Shown: piece by piece, positions 18,248-26,485 of the stretch
Numbering within the stretch: position 1 is the stretch's first letter
Layout of the letters: every line of letters starts with the position of its first letter
Assembly: GCA_910584125.1 (NCBI GenBank)
Contig: CAJTXU010000001.1
Span: 193,775-257,774, forward strand
DNA length: 64,000 bases
Source of the DNA: an uncultured Muribaculaceae bacterium
Lineage (GTDB): Bacteria > Bacteroidota > Bacteroidia > Bacteroidales > Muribaculaceae
Direction: 5' to 3'
Made by a program: the position numbers and the translations under genes
Notes under the pieces: generated by a model
The model's database searches: none
Told to the model about the DNA's origin: nothing
What the model saw: only the letters and a program-made list of their open reading frames with translations

Positions 18248-19049
18248 ACAGGACCTCAAGGGGAGGCTCGCCGTCGTGACCGGAGCGAGCAGCGGCATCG
18301 GCCTTTGCTTCGCGCGGACGCTGGCCGGACGGGGCTGCGACCTCGTGATGATCTCCAACCAGCGCGAGGCCCTCGAAGAGACCGCCGCCGACACGGCCGC
18401 GAACTACGGCGTGAAGGCCACGCCCCTCTACTGCGACCTGACGGCTCCGGACGCGGCCGACAAGGTGCTCGCCTTTCTCGACGGCCGGAGCCTCGAAGCC
18501 GACATACTGATCAACAACGCGGGCGTGTTCTCTTTCATGCCCGCCACGGAGATGTCCGACCGCAAGACCGATGTCTTCATCGACCTGCATGTCAGGGCGG
18601 TGACCTCGCTGAGCCGGGCTTTCGGACGCCGCATGGCGGCCAAGGGCCGAGGCAACATACTCAACATGTCGTCGATGTCGTGCTGGACGCCTATGCCAGG
18701 CATCGCCATGTATGCCGCGACGAAGGCCTACATCAGGGTCTTCTCGCGCGCCCTCCACTATGAACTGCGCGACGCGGGCGTGCGCGTCACCGTGGCATGC
18801 CCCGGCGGCATAGCCACCGACCTCTTCGGCCTGCCCGACCGCCTCAAGCGGCTCGCCCTGCGCCTGCACGCAATCCAGACCCCCGAGAAATTCACGCGGC
18901 ATGCCGTCGACAGGATGCTCAGGGGGCGTATGCAGTATATCAACGGGTGGCTCAACCGCATCGGCATCGTCGCCGTCGGAGTCGCCCCGACATGGCTGCG
19001 GATGCAGGTCAAGCGGCGTATGCTCGACCAGAACATAACACGCCCGTAG
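18234..19049 (+). CDS. Short-chain dehydrogenase/reductase (candidate hydroxysteroid dehydrogenase)
   Basis: 271 residues. The NAD(P)-binding motif TGASSGIG is at 16-23, NNAG near 97, the catalytic Ser region NMSSMSCW near 145 and the YxxxK motif YAATK near 161, so the full SDR catalytic set is present. The start overlaps the OYE stop by 14 bases, implying one transcript. An SDR next to 5-alpha- and OYE-type reductases fits oxidation or reduction of a steroid 3-hydroxyl. The family alone would also allow ordinary carbonyl reduction. Confidence 0.85.
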   Translation: MARCRQDLKGRLAVVTGASSGIGLCFARTLAGRGCDLVMISNQREALEETAADTAANYGVKATPLYCDLTAPDAADKVLAFLDGRSLEADILINNAGVFSFMPATEMSDRKTDVFIDLHVRAVTSLSRAFGRRMAAKGRGNILNMSSMSCWTPMPGIAMYAATKAYIRVFSRALHYELRDAGVRVTVACPGGIATDLFGLPDRLKRLALRLHAIQTPEKFTRHAVDRMLRGRMQYINGWLNRIGIVAVGVAPTWLRMQVKRRMLDQNITRP

Positions 19050-19070
19050 GGCGTTAAACCAATAGCCGGG

Positions 19071-19240
19071 ATTCGTCAAGATTCGTCGAGATTCGTCGAG
19101 ATTTATCAAGACACATCAAGACACATCAAGACACATCGAGACACATCGAGACACATCGAGACGCATCGAGACTTAGCGAGACGCATCGAGACTTAGCGAG
19201 ACGCATCGAGATTTAATTAGACGCATCGAGAGTTATCCCG
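19071..19240. repeat. 10-bp tandem repeat, 17 units in perfect register
   Basis: Seventeen consecutive 10-bp units without a single indel. They start as ATTCGTCRAG, pass through ACACATCRAG and end as ACGCATCGAG and variants; the core is CATCGAG. The array fills most of the 216-base gap between the SDR gene and the acyl-CoA synthetase and ends 25 bases before the TTG start. It has no unique spacers, so it is not CRISPR. Confidence 0.95.
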
Positions 19241-19265
19241 ATTTTCTATCTAACCCTGATTTGTT

Positions 19266-21086
19266 TTGAACCGATTAGTCGAAATAATATCTGAGCAGAG
19301 CCGCCGTCGCGGCGACCAAGAGGCTTACCGCTTCTGCTGGCGCAAGGACGGCGAGTGGCTCTCTACGTCATGGAGCGAGTTTGCCGTGCAGGTAGACGTC
19401 GCCTCAAAGGCCCTCGCCTCTCTCGGCCTCAACGAGAAGGACACAATAGCCATATGCTCGCCCAACACGCCGCAGATCCTCATCACGGAGTTCGGCGCGT
19501 TCCGCAACCGCCTGGCATGCATCCCTATATATTCGAGCAGCGTGCAGTCGCAGTTTGACTTCATTGTCGCCGACGGAGGCGCCACCGTGCTCTTCGTGGG
19601 CGACAAGCACCAGTATCCCATGGCCTACAACCATTGGAAGCAACATCCCGACCGCGTGAGACGCATCGTTGTCTTCAAAAACGACGGACTTCAGCTGCAC
19701 GACGACGACACGGTGACTATCTTCTGGGATGATTTCGTGCGGCTCGGCATGCAGGCCGACGAGCAGACCGTCCGCCTCGTGGCCGAACGCTCGGAGCGCG
19801 GCCTGCCCGAGGATATGGCCACGCTGATCTATACCTCGGGCACCACCGGCGAGCCCAAGGGCGTGGCGATAACCCATTCGAACTATGACGCGGCCATAGA
19901 GAAGCATCTCAGCATCCTCCATGCCGTCAAGGACACCGACCTGTCGATGGCTTTCCTGCCTATGTCGCACATCCTCGAGAAGGCCTGGTGCTATTTCTGC
20001 ATTACGCGCGGAGTGGCGATCGCCGTCAATTATGACCCGCGCGTCATCGCCGAGACCATCCACACAGTGCATCCCAACCTGATGTGCTGCGTGCCCCGTT
20101 TCTGGGAGAAGGTCTACGCAGGGGTCCGCGAGAAAATCGAGGCCATGCCGGCAATCCAGAAGTTCATCATCCGCCATGCGCTGGCCGTGGGCCGCAAGCG
20201 CAACCTGAAATATGTGCGCACCGGCCGCAACGTGCCCTGGCTTCTCGAGAAGGAATACCGCTTCTGGGACTGCCGCATATTCTCGAAGCTCAAGCATGCC
20301 GTCGGCATACCAGACCCGAACTTCTTCCCGACGGCCGGGGCGCCGCTGTCGGACTCGATATGCGAGTTCTTCCGCTCGATCGGCATCGACATCATAATCG
20401 GCTACGGCCTGTCGGAGACGACGGCCACCGTGTCGTGCTTCCAGACCGTCGGATACGAGATAGGCACCGTCGGCGTGCCTCTGCCCGGCATCAAGGTGCG
20501 CATCGACTCCAACGGCGAGATTCTCGTCAAGGGCCCGACGGTGACGCCCGGATACTACAACAATCCGGAGGCGAACGCGGCGGCGTTCACCGACGACGGT
20601 TATTTCCGCACCGGCGACGTGGGACACTTCGCCCCGAGCGGCGCGCTCGTGCTGACCGAACGCGTCAAGGATCTCTTCAAGACATCGAACGGCAAGTACA
20701 TAGCCCCGCAGATGATGGAGAGCCGTCTGGCGGAGAACAAGTATATCGACGAGGTGGCCGTAATCGGCGACCGGCGCAAGTTCGTGACGGCACTGGTGGT
20801 GCCCAATCTCTCGCAGCTCAGGGCCTGGGCCGCGTCGAAAGGCATCGGCACCGACGACTCCGAGACCCTTATGGCCGACCACCGCGTGCGCGACTTCGTC
20901 ATGTCACAGATCGAGAACTACCAGCGAGACATAGCCGACTTCGAGAAGATAAAGCGCATCACTCTGCTGCCCCACCACTTCTCGATCATGCTCGGCGAGG
21001 TGACCAACACCATGAAGGTGCGCCGCCCCGTCGTGGCCCGCAACTACGCAGACCTCATCGAACGCATGTATTCCGACGATTACTGA
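19266..21086 (+). CDS. Long-chain acyl-CoA synthetase (AMP-forming)
   Basis: Activates a carboxylic acid to an acyl-adenylate and then the CoA thioester. 606 residues. The start is a TTG, the only start compatible with the conserved N-terminus (NRLVEIISEQ). The AMP-binding P-loop motif LIYTSGTTGEPKG is at about 188-200. GYGLSETTATVSC, the hinge region DGYFRTGDVG and a catalytic-Lys region ERVKDLFKTSNGKYIAP follow. Length and motifs fit fatty acid ligases. Cholate-type substrates are conceivable given the upstream cluster, but the repeat array separates them. The last codons are duplicated at 22251-22299. Confidence 0.92.
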   Translation: MNRLVEIISEQSRRRGDQEAYRFCWRKDGEWLSTSWSEFAVQVDVASKALASLGLNEKDTIAICSPNTPQILITEFGAFRNRLACIPIYSSSVQSQFDFIVADGGATVLFVGDKHQYPMAYNHWKQHPDRVRRIVVFKNDGLQLHDDDTVTIFWDDFVRLGMQADEQTVRLVAERSERGLPEDMATLIYTSGTTGEPKGVAITHSNYDAAIEKHLSILHAVKDTDLSMAFLPMSHILEKAWCYFCITRGVAIAVNYDPRVIAETIHTVHPNLMCCVPRFWEKVYAGVREKIEAMPAIQKFIIRHALAVGRKRNLKYVRTGRNVPWLLEKEYRFWDCRIFSKLKHAVGIPDPNFFPTAGAPLSDSICEFFRSIGIDIIIGYGLSETTATVSCFQTVGYEIGTVGVPLPGIKVRIDSNGEILVKGPTVTPGYYNNPEANAAAFTDDGYFRTGDVGHFAPSGALVLTERVKDLFKTSNGKYIAPQMMESRLAENKYIDEVAVIGDRRKFVTALVVPNLSQLRAWAASKGIGTDDSETLMADHRVRDFVMSQIENYQRDIADFEKIKRITLLPHHFSIMLGEVTNTMKVRRPVVARNYADLIERMYSDDY

Positions 21087-21092
21087 TCCACC
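21044..21092. repeat. Direct repeat copy 1 (3' end of acyl-CoA synthetase)
   Basis: 49 bp nearly identical to 22251-22299 (one mismatch; 42 bp perfect at 21051-21092). It covers the last codons, the stop and six bases beyond. Together the two copies bracket a reverse-strand acyltransferase gene. Confidence 0.97.
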
Positions 21093-21109
21093 ACGGCGAA
21101 AGCATACAT

Positions 21110-21153
21110 ACAAGATAGCTGATTTCAATAAAACCGGCTATCTTGTCTTTTTT
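21110..21153 (+). terminator. Rho-independent terminator after acyl-CoA synthetase
   Basis: 10-bp perfect stem ACAAGATAGC/GCTATCTTGT (21110-21119 with 21137-21146), then CTTTTTT. Its right arm overlaps the stop codon of the convergent acyltransferase gene, and it lies inside the segment bracketed by the direct repeats. Confidence 0.9.
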
Positions 21154-22181
21154 ATTGACTGTCCGAGCAGAAAGGCGGTGACCCTGATCCAGCGACTGTC
21201 GGGATGCGATTGAAGGTAGCGGTATCCAAGCCACGGAATATAGATGCCGGATACAAGCGACAAGACCGTATAGCACCACCATGGCAATTCGACAAGATGG
21301 CTGAGCACCTGTTGCGCACCTACGTTGCAATACCACGACAGAAGGAAAATCAGATAATTGCTCCCTATAAGATGGTCAAACACCTTCACTCCGTGGCGTT
21401 CCATAAGTTTTGCGACAGAGACACACATGATTATACCGGCAAGGGAACATGCCCTTATCCACTGCGTGCCCTCAGTGACAAAAAACAAGGCGACCCACAG
21501 TAAAACTGAAGCTGCCAGAAAAAGAGGGGACGTCCATGGGATGAGACGGTCGAGCGTACCGGCAAAGCGGCTATAGGTCGCACCAAGCGCAAAGAAAATT
21601 CCCAGACGGACCGCTTCGTTGATAGAGAAAAACGGACCGAAATTGATCGGCAGGACGGGAAGTAGGACAAACAGCAATACGACCGTCAGATAAAGCGTGA
21701 CATTATTGACGCGGGCCTTCTCTCCAAGAGTCATGACCGTATAGTTGAATGCCAGCAGTATGAAGCTTGCCTGAAGGAACCAGAAAAACGGGATTACAAG
21801 CGAGTCTCCGTAGAAAAAAGAATTGAACAAAGCCTCCGGAGTCATCTCGATGCTGTCATCGGCAATACCCGACATGGCAGAACGCGGTATGAACGTGACC
21901 AATGTCAGAACGGTGAAGGGCAGAAGCAATCTCAATATTTTCTGCCTGATGAATTTCATGACGCCCGGCCGCCCCGAACGTGTCTTTATCCGGGCGGAAA
22001 ACACCATCAGGAATCCGGATACGAACATAAAAAGCGGCATATGAAAGCTGTATATCATCCGGTAGACCGGCAGTGTTCTCCCCATCTCACCGTCGGGATA
22101 CTCATGGAATGAGTGGCCAAGCACGACAAGGATGATGCCGATGATCTGAAGATACGCGATGAATTTTAGAAACTGCTTCAT
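21138..22181 (-). CDS. Acyltransferase family 3 membrane protein, inserted
   Basis: 347 residues with about ten hydrophobic segments. N-terminal LQIIGIILVVLGHSFHE includes the catalytic-type His, and SFHMPLFMFVSGFLM is the second family signature. Such proteins transfer acetyl or other acyl groups to extracytoplasmic sugars. The gene is reverse to its neighbours, AT-richer than they are, and has its own promoter. It lies exactly between two copies of the acyl-CoA synthetase 3' end, so it looks like a recent insertion. The acceptor is unknown. Confidence 0.88.
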   Translation of the reverse strand: MKQFLKFIAYLQIIGIILVVLGHSFHEYPDGEMGRTLPVYRMIYSFHMPLFMFVSGFLMVFSARIKTRSGRPGVMKFIRQKILRLLLPFTVLTLVTFIPRSAMSGIADDSIEMTPEALFNSFFYGDSLVIPFFWFLQASFILLAFNYTVMTLGEKARVNNVTLYLTVVLLFVLLPVLPINFGPFFSINEAVRLGIFFALGATYSRFAGTLDRLIPWTSPLFLAASVLLWVALFFVTEGTQWIRACSLAGIIMCVSVAKLMERHGVKVFDHLIGSNYLIFLLSWYCNVGAQQVLSHLVELPWWCYTVLSLVSGIYIPWLGYRYLQSHPDSRWIRVTAFLLGQSIKKTR

Positions 22182-22191
22182 ATTCGATGGG

Positions 22192-22222
22192 CAAATTTAC
22201 TACTTTTCTCCGTAACATCAAA
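22192..22222 (-). promoter_or_regulatory. Promoter of the inserted acyltransferase
   Basis: On the reverse strand TTTG (22222-22219), a 19-base spacer and TAAATTTG (22199-22192). The predicted transcript start is only a few bases from the ATG at 22181, so the mRNA would be nearly leaderless. Confidence 0.78.
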
Positions 22223-22250
22223 ATTTTCTCAGCTATGGGCCATTCATCCC

Positions 22251-22299
22251 CTACGCCGACCTCATCGAACGCATGTATTCCGACGATTACTGATCCACC
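22251..22299. repeat. Direct repeat copy 2 (before prfB)
   Basis: Second copy of the 49-bp acyl-CoA synthetase tail including its TGA stop. The prfB promoter begins 4 bases after it. This suggests that in the ancestral order the synthetase stop lay directly before the prfB promoter. Confidence 0.97.
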
Positions 22300-22302
22300 C
22301 GG

Positions 22303-22335
22303 ATTGGGCTGTTTGAAAAAAAATTGCTAACTTTG
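22303..22335 (+). promoter_or_regulatory. prfB promoter
   Basis: TTG at 22304-22306, 21 bases, then TAACTTTG at 22328-22335. The prfB ATG is 17 bases after the -7 box. Confidence 0.82.
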
Positions 22336-22352
22336 CGGAAAATATATCCGCG

Positions 22353-23474
22353 ATGATTACAACCGACCAGTTAAAACATATCGAGACCCGTGTGGCAGAC
22401 CTGAAACGCTATCTCGACATCGACTCCAAGAAAATCGAGGTCGAGGAGGAGGAACTGCGCACGCATGTGGCCGATTTCTGGGACGACCGCGAGAAGGCCG
22501 AGGCCCAGATGCGCAAGATCAAAGGCATACATTTCTGGATCGACAGCTATACGGCCGTCGAGAAACAACTCGAGGAACTCAAACTCGCCCTGGAATTCCT
22601 GAAAGATGAACTCGTGACCGAGGAGGAGGTCGACGCACAGTATGCCGCCCTCGTCAAGGAGGTCGAGGACCTCGAGCTGCGCAATATGCTGCGCCGCGAG
22701 GAAGACAAGCTCGGCGTCGTGCTCAAAATCAATTCCGGAGCCGGCGGCACAGAGTCGCAGGACTGGGCCGAGATGCTGATGCGCCTCTATCTGCGTTATG
22801 CCGAACGCCACGGCTACAAGACGTCAATCGCCCAGCTGCTCGACGGCGACGAGGCCGGCATCAAGTCGGTGACCATCAACATCGAGGGCGATTACGCCTA
22901 CGGTTTCCTGAAGTCGGAGAACGGCGTGCACCGACTCGTGCGCGTGTCGCCATATAACGCCCAGGGCAAGCGCATGACGTCGTTCGCTTCCGTGTTCGTC
23001 ACGCCGCTCGTCGACGACACCATCGACATCCAGGTCGAGAACGCGCGCGTGTCGTGGGATACGTTCCGCTCGGGCGGAGCCGGCGGCCAGAACGTCAACA
23101 AGGTCGAGTCGGGCGTGCGCCTGCGCTATCAGTTCAAGGACCCCTACACCGGCGAGGAAGAGGAAATACTGATCGAGAACACCGAGACCCGCGACCAGCC
23201 CAAGAACAAGGAGAACGCCATGCGACAGCTCAAGTCGATCCTCTACGAGAAGGAACTCCGCCACCGCATGGAGGAACAGGCCAAGGTCGAGGCCGGCAAG
23301 AAGAAGATAGAATGGGGCAGCCAGATCCGCAGCTACGTCTTCGATGACCGCCGCGTCAAGGACCACCGCACCAACTACCAGACCTCGGACGTCAACCGCG
23401 TGATGGACGGCGAGATTGACGAGTTCATCAAGGCATACCTCATGGAATTCGCCGACGAAAGCGAAGATAACTAA
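22353..23474 (+). CDS. prfB: Peptide chain release factor 2
   Basis: Class I release factor reading UAA and UGA. 373 residues in one uninterrupted frame. It has the GGQ motif (SGGAGGQNVNKVESG, around 240) for peptidyl-tRNA hydrolysis and the codon-recognition loop HRLVRVSPYNAQGKRMTSF. The usual SPF tripeptide reads SPY here. The site where many bacteria have an in-frame UGA and a +1 programmed frameshift reads CTC GAC, with no extra base. So this gene has no frameshift autoregulation. It ends against a bidirectional terminator. Confidence 0.95.
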   Translation: MITTDQLKHIETRVADLKRYLDIDSKKIEVEEEELRTHVADFWDDREKAEAQMRKIKGIHFWIDSYTAVEKQLEELKLALEFLKDELVTEEEVDAQYAALVKEVEDLELRNMLRREEDKLGVVLKINSGAGGTESQDWAEMLMRLYLRYAERHGYKTSIAQLLDGDEAGIKSVTINIEGDYAYGFLKSENGVHRLVRVSPYNAQGKRMTSFASVFVTPLVDDTIDIQVENARVSWDTFRSGGAGGQNVNKVESGVRLRYQFKDPYTGEEEEILIENTETRDQPKNKENAMRQLKSILYEKELRHRMEEQAKVEAGKKKIEWGSQIRSYVFDDRRVKDHRTNYQTSDVNRVMDGEIDEFIKAYLMEFADESEDN

Positions 23475-23589
23475 AAAGTAAAAAGTAAAAAGTAAAAAGT
23501 AATACGGGCTGCCGCCGATGCGATATCCCGTATTACTTTTTACTTATTACTTATTACTTATTACTTTACTTCTTATTGCTTCTTATTGC
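23471..23589. repeat. 7-bp repeat arrays of opposite orientation
   Basis: AAAAAGT units (23471-23502) face TTATTAC/ACTTTTT units (23533-23589). Together they fill the gap between the convergent prfB and M6 peptidase genes. The same family recurs at 39543, 40801 and 42983. Confidence 0.9.
23490..23545 (+). terminator. Bidirectional hairpin terminator built from 7-bp repeats
   Basis: Perfect 19-bp inverted repeat (23490-23508 with 23527-23545) around an 18-base loop. The GC clamp is CGGG/CCCG and the outer arms are A-rich on one side and T-rich on the other, so it could stop transcription from both convergent genes. Confidence 0.85.
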
Positions 23590-26445
23590 TTACTTGATTA
23601 CCGTCTTGCGGATGGTGTTGCCGCCAGCTGTCACGATATAGAGGCCGGGAGCATCGACCGTGACACGGCCACGGCCCGTGGCTACCTTGCGGCCCGCGGC
23701 GTCATAGACATTGATGAAGCTGTGGTCCGCGCAGCTTATCGTGCGGCCTTCGACATGGATAAGGGCCGACGCGTCGGCTTCCGCACCGACAATTCCGCCT
23801 GTGCCGTTGGTCTTCACTCGCACTTCGTCGGAGAGAAGCGACATACGGTCGCCGTCGACACCGCGGACGGTGTAGTAATATTCCGTCTCGGGTTCCAGTC
23901 CGGTCACCTTGATGCAGGCGACATCGCCGGTGGCGAGGCCCTCGTATCCGGCCAGTGCGACCTTGTCGAGCGAATGTCCGTGGCCTATCGTTATGTCGTC
24001 GATAGCAAGCGAATTGCCCGACTTTACGGCCACATATTCAAGCTTGATCGAGGTCGTTCCCTCCGGAATCTCGGTCAGTTCCTCCGTGCGGCCACCTTCG
24101 GCGGCTGTCACCGGGATCATACTCAACGTCTGATAGGATGTCGGCGTCACTGCAACGACCATGATGAGGTCCGATTCACTCGTGCCGCGCTGCCAGAAAG
24201 AGAGATATTTCACCTTGTCGGAGTAAATAGGCGTGTTGAGCCCCTCGGAACTCTTGTTGAACCTGAGGGCAGGAGCCGCCTGTCCGAAATAACCCTCGTC
24301 GGTATATGCCGTCTTGGAGTCGGAACTCCAGCCGTAAGGCAGAGGCCAGACTCCGTCGGAGAAGTCGCATACATCCTCAAGAGGCTCGCCCGGCTCCTTG
24401 CGGTAGACGTCGATCAGATAATCCGACGCGCGATTGAGACGGTTCCACGCGGCGGTGAACCAGACGTCGCCGACCTCGGAAGGTTCGAGAGCCTCCACCT
24501 TGTCGTATGCCAGCGACCCGGGGGCGGTCGTCACGGCGGCAGGGGCGGTCCAGGGACCCGTCTCCCAGCCGTTGGTGGCGGCCACGACATAATGATATTC
24601 CGTCTCGGGCTCGAGACCCGTCACCTCGAACGAGCCGCAGGCACCGACGTTGCGCTCGCGGTAGCCGGGCACGTATGCAGGTTCCGAACCGTCGAGAGTA
24701 TAGACAGACAGAAGATATTCAAGATCCGGGGCCTGGTTCCAGCTCGGAGTGAAACCGACGGGGGTGATCACGTCATGGGCCAGCCCTTCGGTCGCGCCTA
24801 TTGGCTCGGAGCCGCCGCAGACCTTGAAGGTGATGTCGCCGGCCGCGGTCTCGACGATTTCAGTGATGGGCAGCTCGATGGGGACACCCGCCCAGGTGAT
24901 CATCGACGGTTCGGTGGTAGCGGTGAACGAAGTGATGCCCGCCGCGCCGGGGAACGCGTCGCCGTCGCGGGTCTCCTCATCGCGTATACCGTCGGCCTCC
25001 TCGATATCGATATACTGATGCATCGGATTGTTGTTGACCGAGTTGTTGTACCAGATGTTGCTTTCGAACTGGATGTGCCATACGAGCATGCCGTGGCCGG
25101 GCAGATAGGCGTCCCAGCCCTGCTGCTGCCGGTTCTCAAGAAGGAAGAACTCGTTGAAGTCGGCGGTGCGGATGATTCCGGCCTTGTTGGTACCAATCGG
25201 CGGCAGCGTGGCGTTGACGGCGCCCTTGATTTCGGTGGGCGACATCCAGCCGAGAGAATAACGTTCGTAGGCACCGTAGAGCGGCGGCGTCATGCCGTCG
25301 TTGTTGTAGGGGCCGTAGTCCATGCACGACCACGTGTCGGGGGTGAAAGCCGAGGTGTAGGTCGTGGCGTAAAGGTCGGGAAGGCCCATCACATGGCTGA
25401 ACTCATGGACGAACGTCCCGATGCCGTCGGGACGGGACTGCCGGGTGTCGCGGCTGTATTCCCATTCGTTCGAGCAGGCGTAGCGGTCGAGCGTGACGCC
25501 GTCGAACTCATATGTCTTGCTGGTGGCCGCCGTGACATACCAGGCGTGCGGCCACACCGTGTCGCTGCTGCCGCCGGACGCCTCGCCGCGTCCGGCGTAG
25601 AAGATGAAGACGTTGTCGATGAAGCCGTCTCCGTCACAGTCGTATTGCGAGAAATCGACGGCGTCGTCGAGCAGCTGGCAGGCGTCGATGCACATGCGGT
25701 ACGGACGGCGGTCGTTGCCATAGGCGTCGTTGCCGCCGTAGTATTTCATATTCTCAGGCAGGGTCACCGGTCCGAGCACGTCGAACTCGGGGCGGAACAG
25801 TCCCGACGAGCACTCCTCGAAGAAGTCGCGGGCCGAACCCGTGCCACCGTAGTCGTCGAATCCGCGTTCGTTGAGCATCCGCCCGAAATAGTCGGCAGGG
25901 TCATCGGTCTGGAACTTGACGTCCGAATACTCCACGAGGATCACGAGGCCCTTCTGCTCTCCGGTCACGGGATAGTGCGAGCCGGGAACAAGCCCCGGGC
26001 CCTGAGCGTAACCCTGGTCGGCCGTGGCGGCCTTGAGCGGCTGCGCGGCCGAGACTGAAACGGGAACCTTCGACATCCTGCCGCTTATGGACACCCGGCG
26101 TCCGGAATCAAAGGCTTCGCCGAGACTACTCTTGTCTATCCGCGAGAGCCATTCGCGGGCCGAGGCATCCCGGGCCGAAGCGTTCGCGGCCCTTATGCCC
26201 GACGACAGCATCCGGCCGTCGGCCACGGGCTCGCCATAATAATAATAGCCGTCATCTCCCTCGACGAGAGGATAACCGTCTTCGGTGAGGCAGAGATGAT
26301 AATACTCGTCGCCGACGAGGCGCACGGCCATCGTCGTGCCGTCGGGCATCGTGACGTCGATGACGCCCGGTTTTGCCGGCACTGCTTGTGAGGCGCCTGC
26401 GCAGAGGATGCATGCGGTGCCGATGAGAATACTTTTAAGATTCAT
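23590..26445 (-). CDS. Secreted M6-family metallopeptidase with FN3-like domains
   Basis: 951 residues. Signal peptide at 1-21 (MNLKSILIGTACILCAGASQA). A propeptide-like region precedes an M6 (immune inhibitor A-like) catalytic domain with the zinc site HEFSHVMGLPD starting at His347. Then come repeated fibronectin-type-III-like segments (each ending in LEPETEYHYVVA or LEPETEYYYTVRG) and a jelly-roll-like region. The C-terminal module (FINVYDAAGRKVATGRG...GLYIV) resembles Bacteroidetes sorting domains of type IX or related pathways. It probably degrades host or dietary proteins outside the cell. It is reverse to prfB and downstream of GT9. Confidence 0.88.
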   Translation of the reverse strand: MNLKSILIGTACILCAGASQAVPAKPGVIDVTMPDGTTMAVRLVGDEYYHLCLTEDGYPLVEGDDGYYYYGEPVADGRMLSSGIRAANASARDASAREWLSRIDKSSLGEAFDSGRRVSISGRMSKVPVSVSAAQPLKAATADQGYAQGPGLVPGSHYPVTGEQKGLVILVEYSDVKFQTDDPADYFGRMLNERGFDDYGGTGSARDFFEECSSGLFRPEFDVLGPVTLPENMKYYGGNDAYGNDRRPYRMCIDACQLLDDAVDFSQYDCDGDGFIDNVFIFYAGRGEASGGSSDTVWPHAWYVTAATSKTYEFDGVTLDRYACSNEWEYSRDTRQSRPDGIGTFVHEFSHVMGLPDLYATTYTSAFTPDTWSCMDYGPYNNDGMTPPLYGAYERYSLGWMSPTEIKGAVNATLPPIGTNKAGIIRTADFNEFFLLENRQQQGWDAYLPGHGMLVWHIQFESNIWYNNSVNNNPMHQYIDIEEADGIRDEETRDGDAFPGAAGITSFTATTEPSMITWAGVPIELPITEIVETAAGDITFKVCGGSEPIGATEGLAHDVITPVGFTPSWNQAPDLEYLLSVYTLDGSEPAYVPGYRERNVGACGSFEVTGLEPETEYHYVVAATNGWETGPWTAPAAVTTAPGSLAYDKVEALEPSEVGDVWFTAAWNRLNRASDYLIDVYRKEPGEPLEDVCDFSDGVWPLPYGWSSDSKTAYTDEGYFGQAAPALRFNKSSEGLNTPIYSDKVKYLSFWQRGTSESDLIMVVAVTPTSYQTLSMIPVTAAEGGRTEELTEIPEGTTSIKLEYVAVKSGNSLAIDDITIGHGHSLDKVALAGYEGLATGDVACIKVTGLEPETEYYYTVRGVDGDRMSLLSDEVRVKTNGTGGIVGAEADASALIHVEGRTISCADHSFINVYDAAGRKVATGRGRVTVDAPGLYIVTAGGNTIRKTVIK

Positions 26446-26459
26446 ATATTGGTATTGAT

Positions 26460-26474
26460 AAGGTCTTTAAGGTC
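26460..26474. repeat. 9-bp repeat pair (AAGGTCTTT-AAGGTC)
   Basis: Two units of the 9-bp repeat seen at 9094, in the 40-base gap between the GT9 stop and the M6 peptidase start. Confidence 0.7.
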
Positions 26475-26485
26475 AGTCCATTCTT

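Noticed and set aside
19071..19240. CRISPR-like array
   Set aside because: Units are 10 bp and contiguous, with no unique spacers and no cas genes nearby.
21093..22250. Insertion sequence between the 49-bp repeats
   Set aside because: No transposase and no terminal inverted repeats. The only gene is an acyltransferase.
22353..22450. Programmed frameshift in prfB
   Set aside because: The frame is continuous from the ATG, and the usual site lacks the extra base and the UGA.
23518..26058. 846-codon forward ORF opposite the M6 peptidase
   Set aside because: It is the antisense of a clear secreted peptidase with signal peptide and HEFSH zinc site. The ORF itself has no domain signature.
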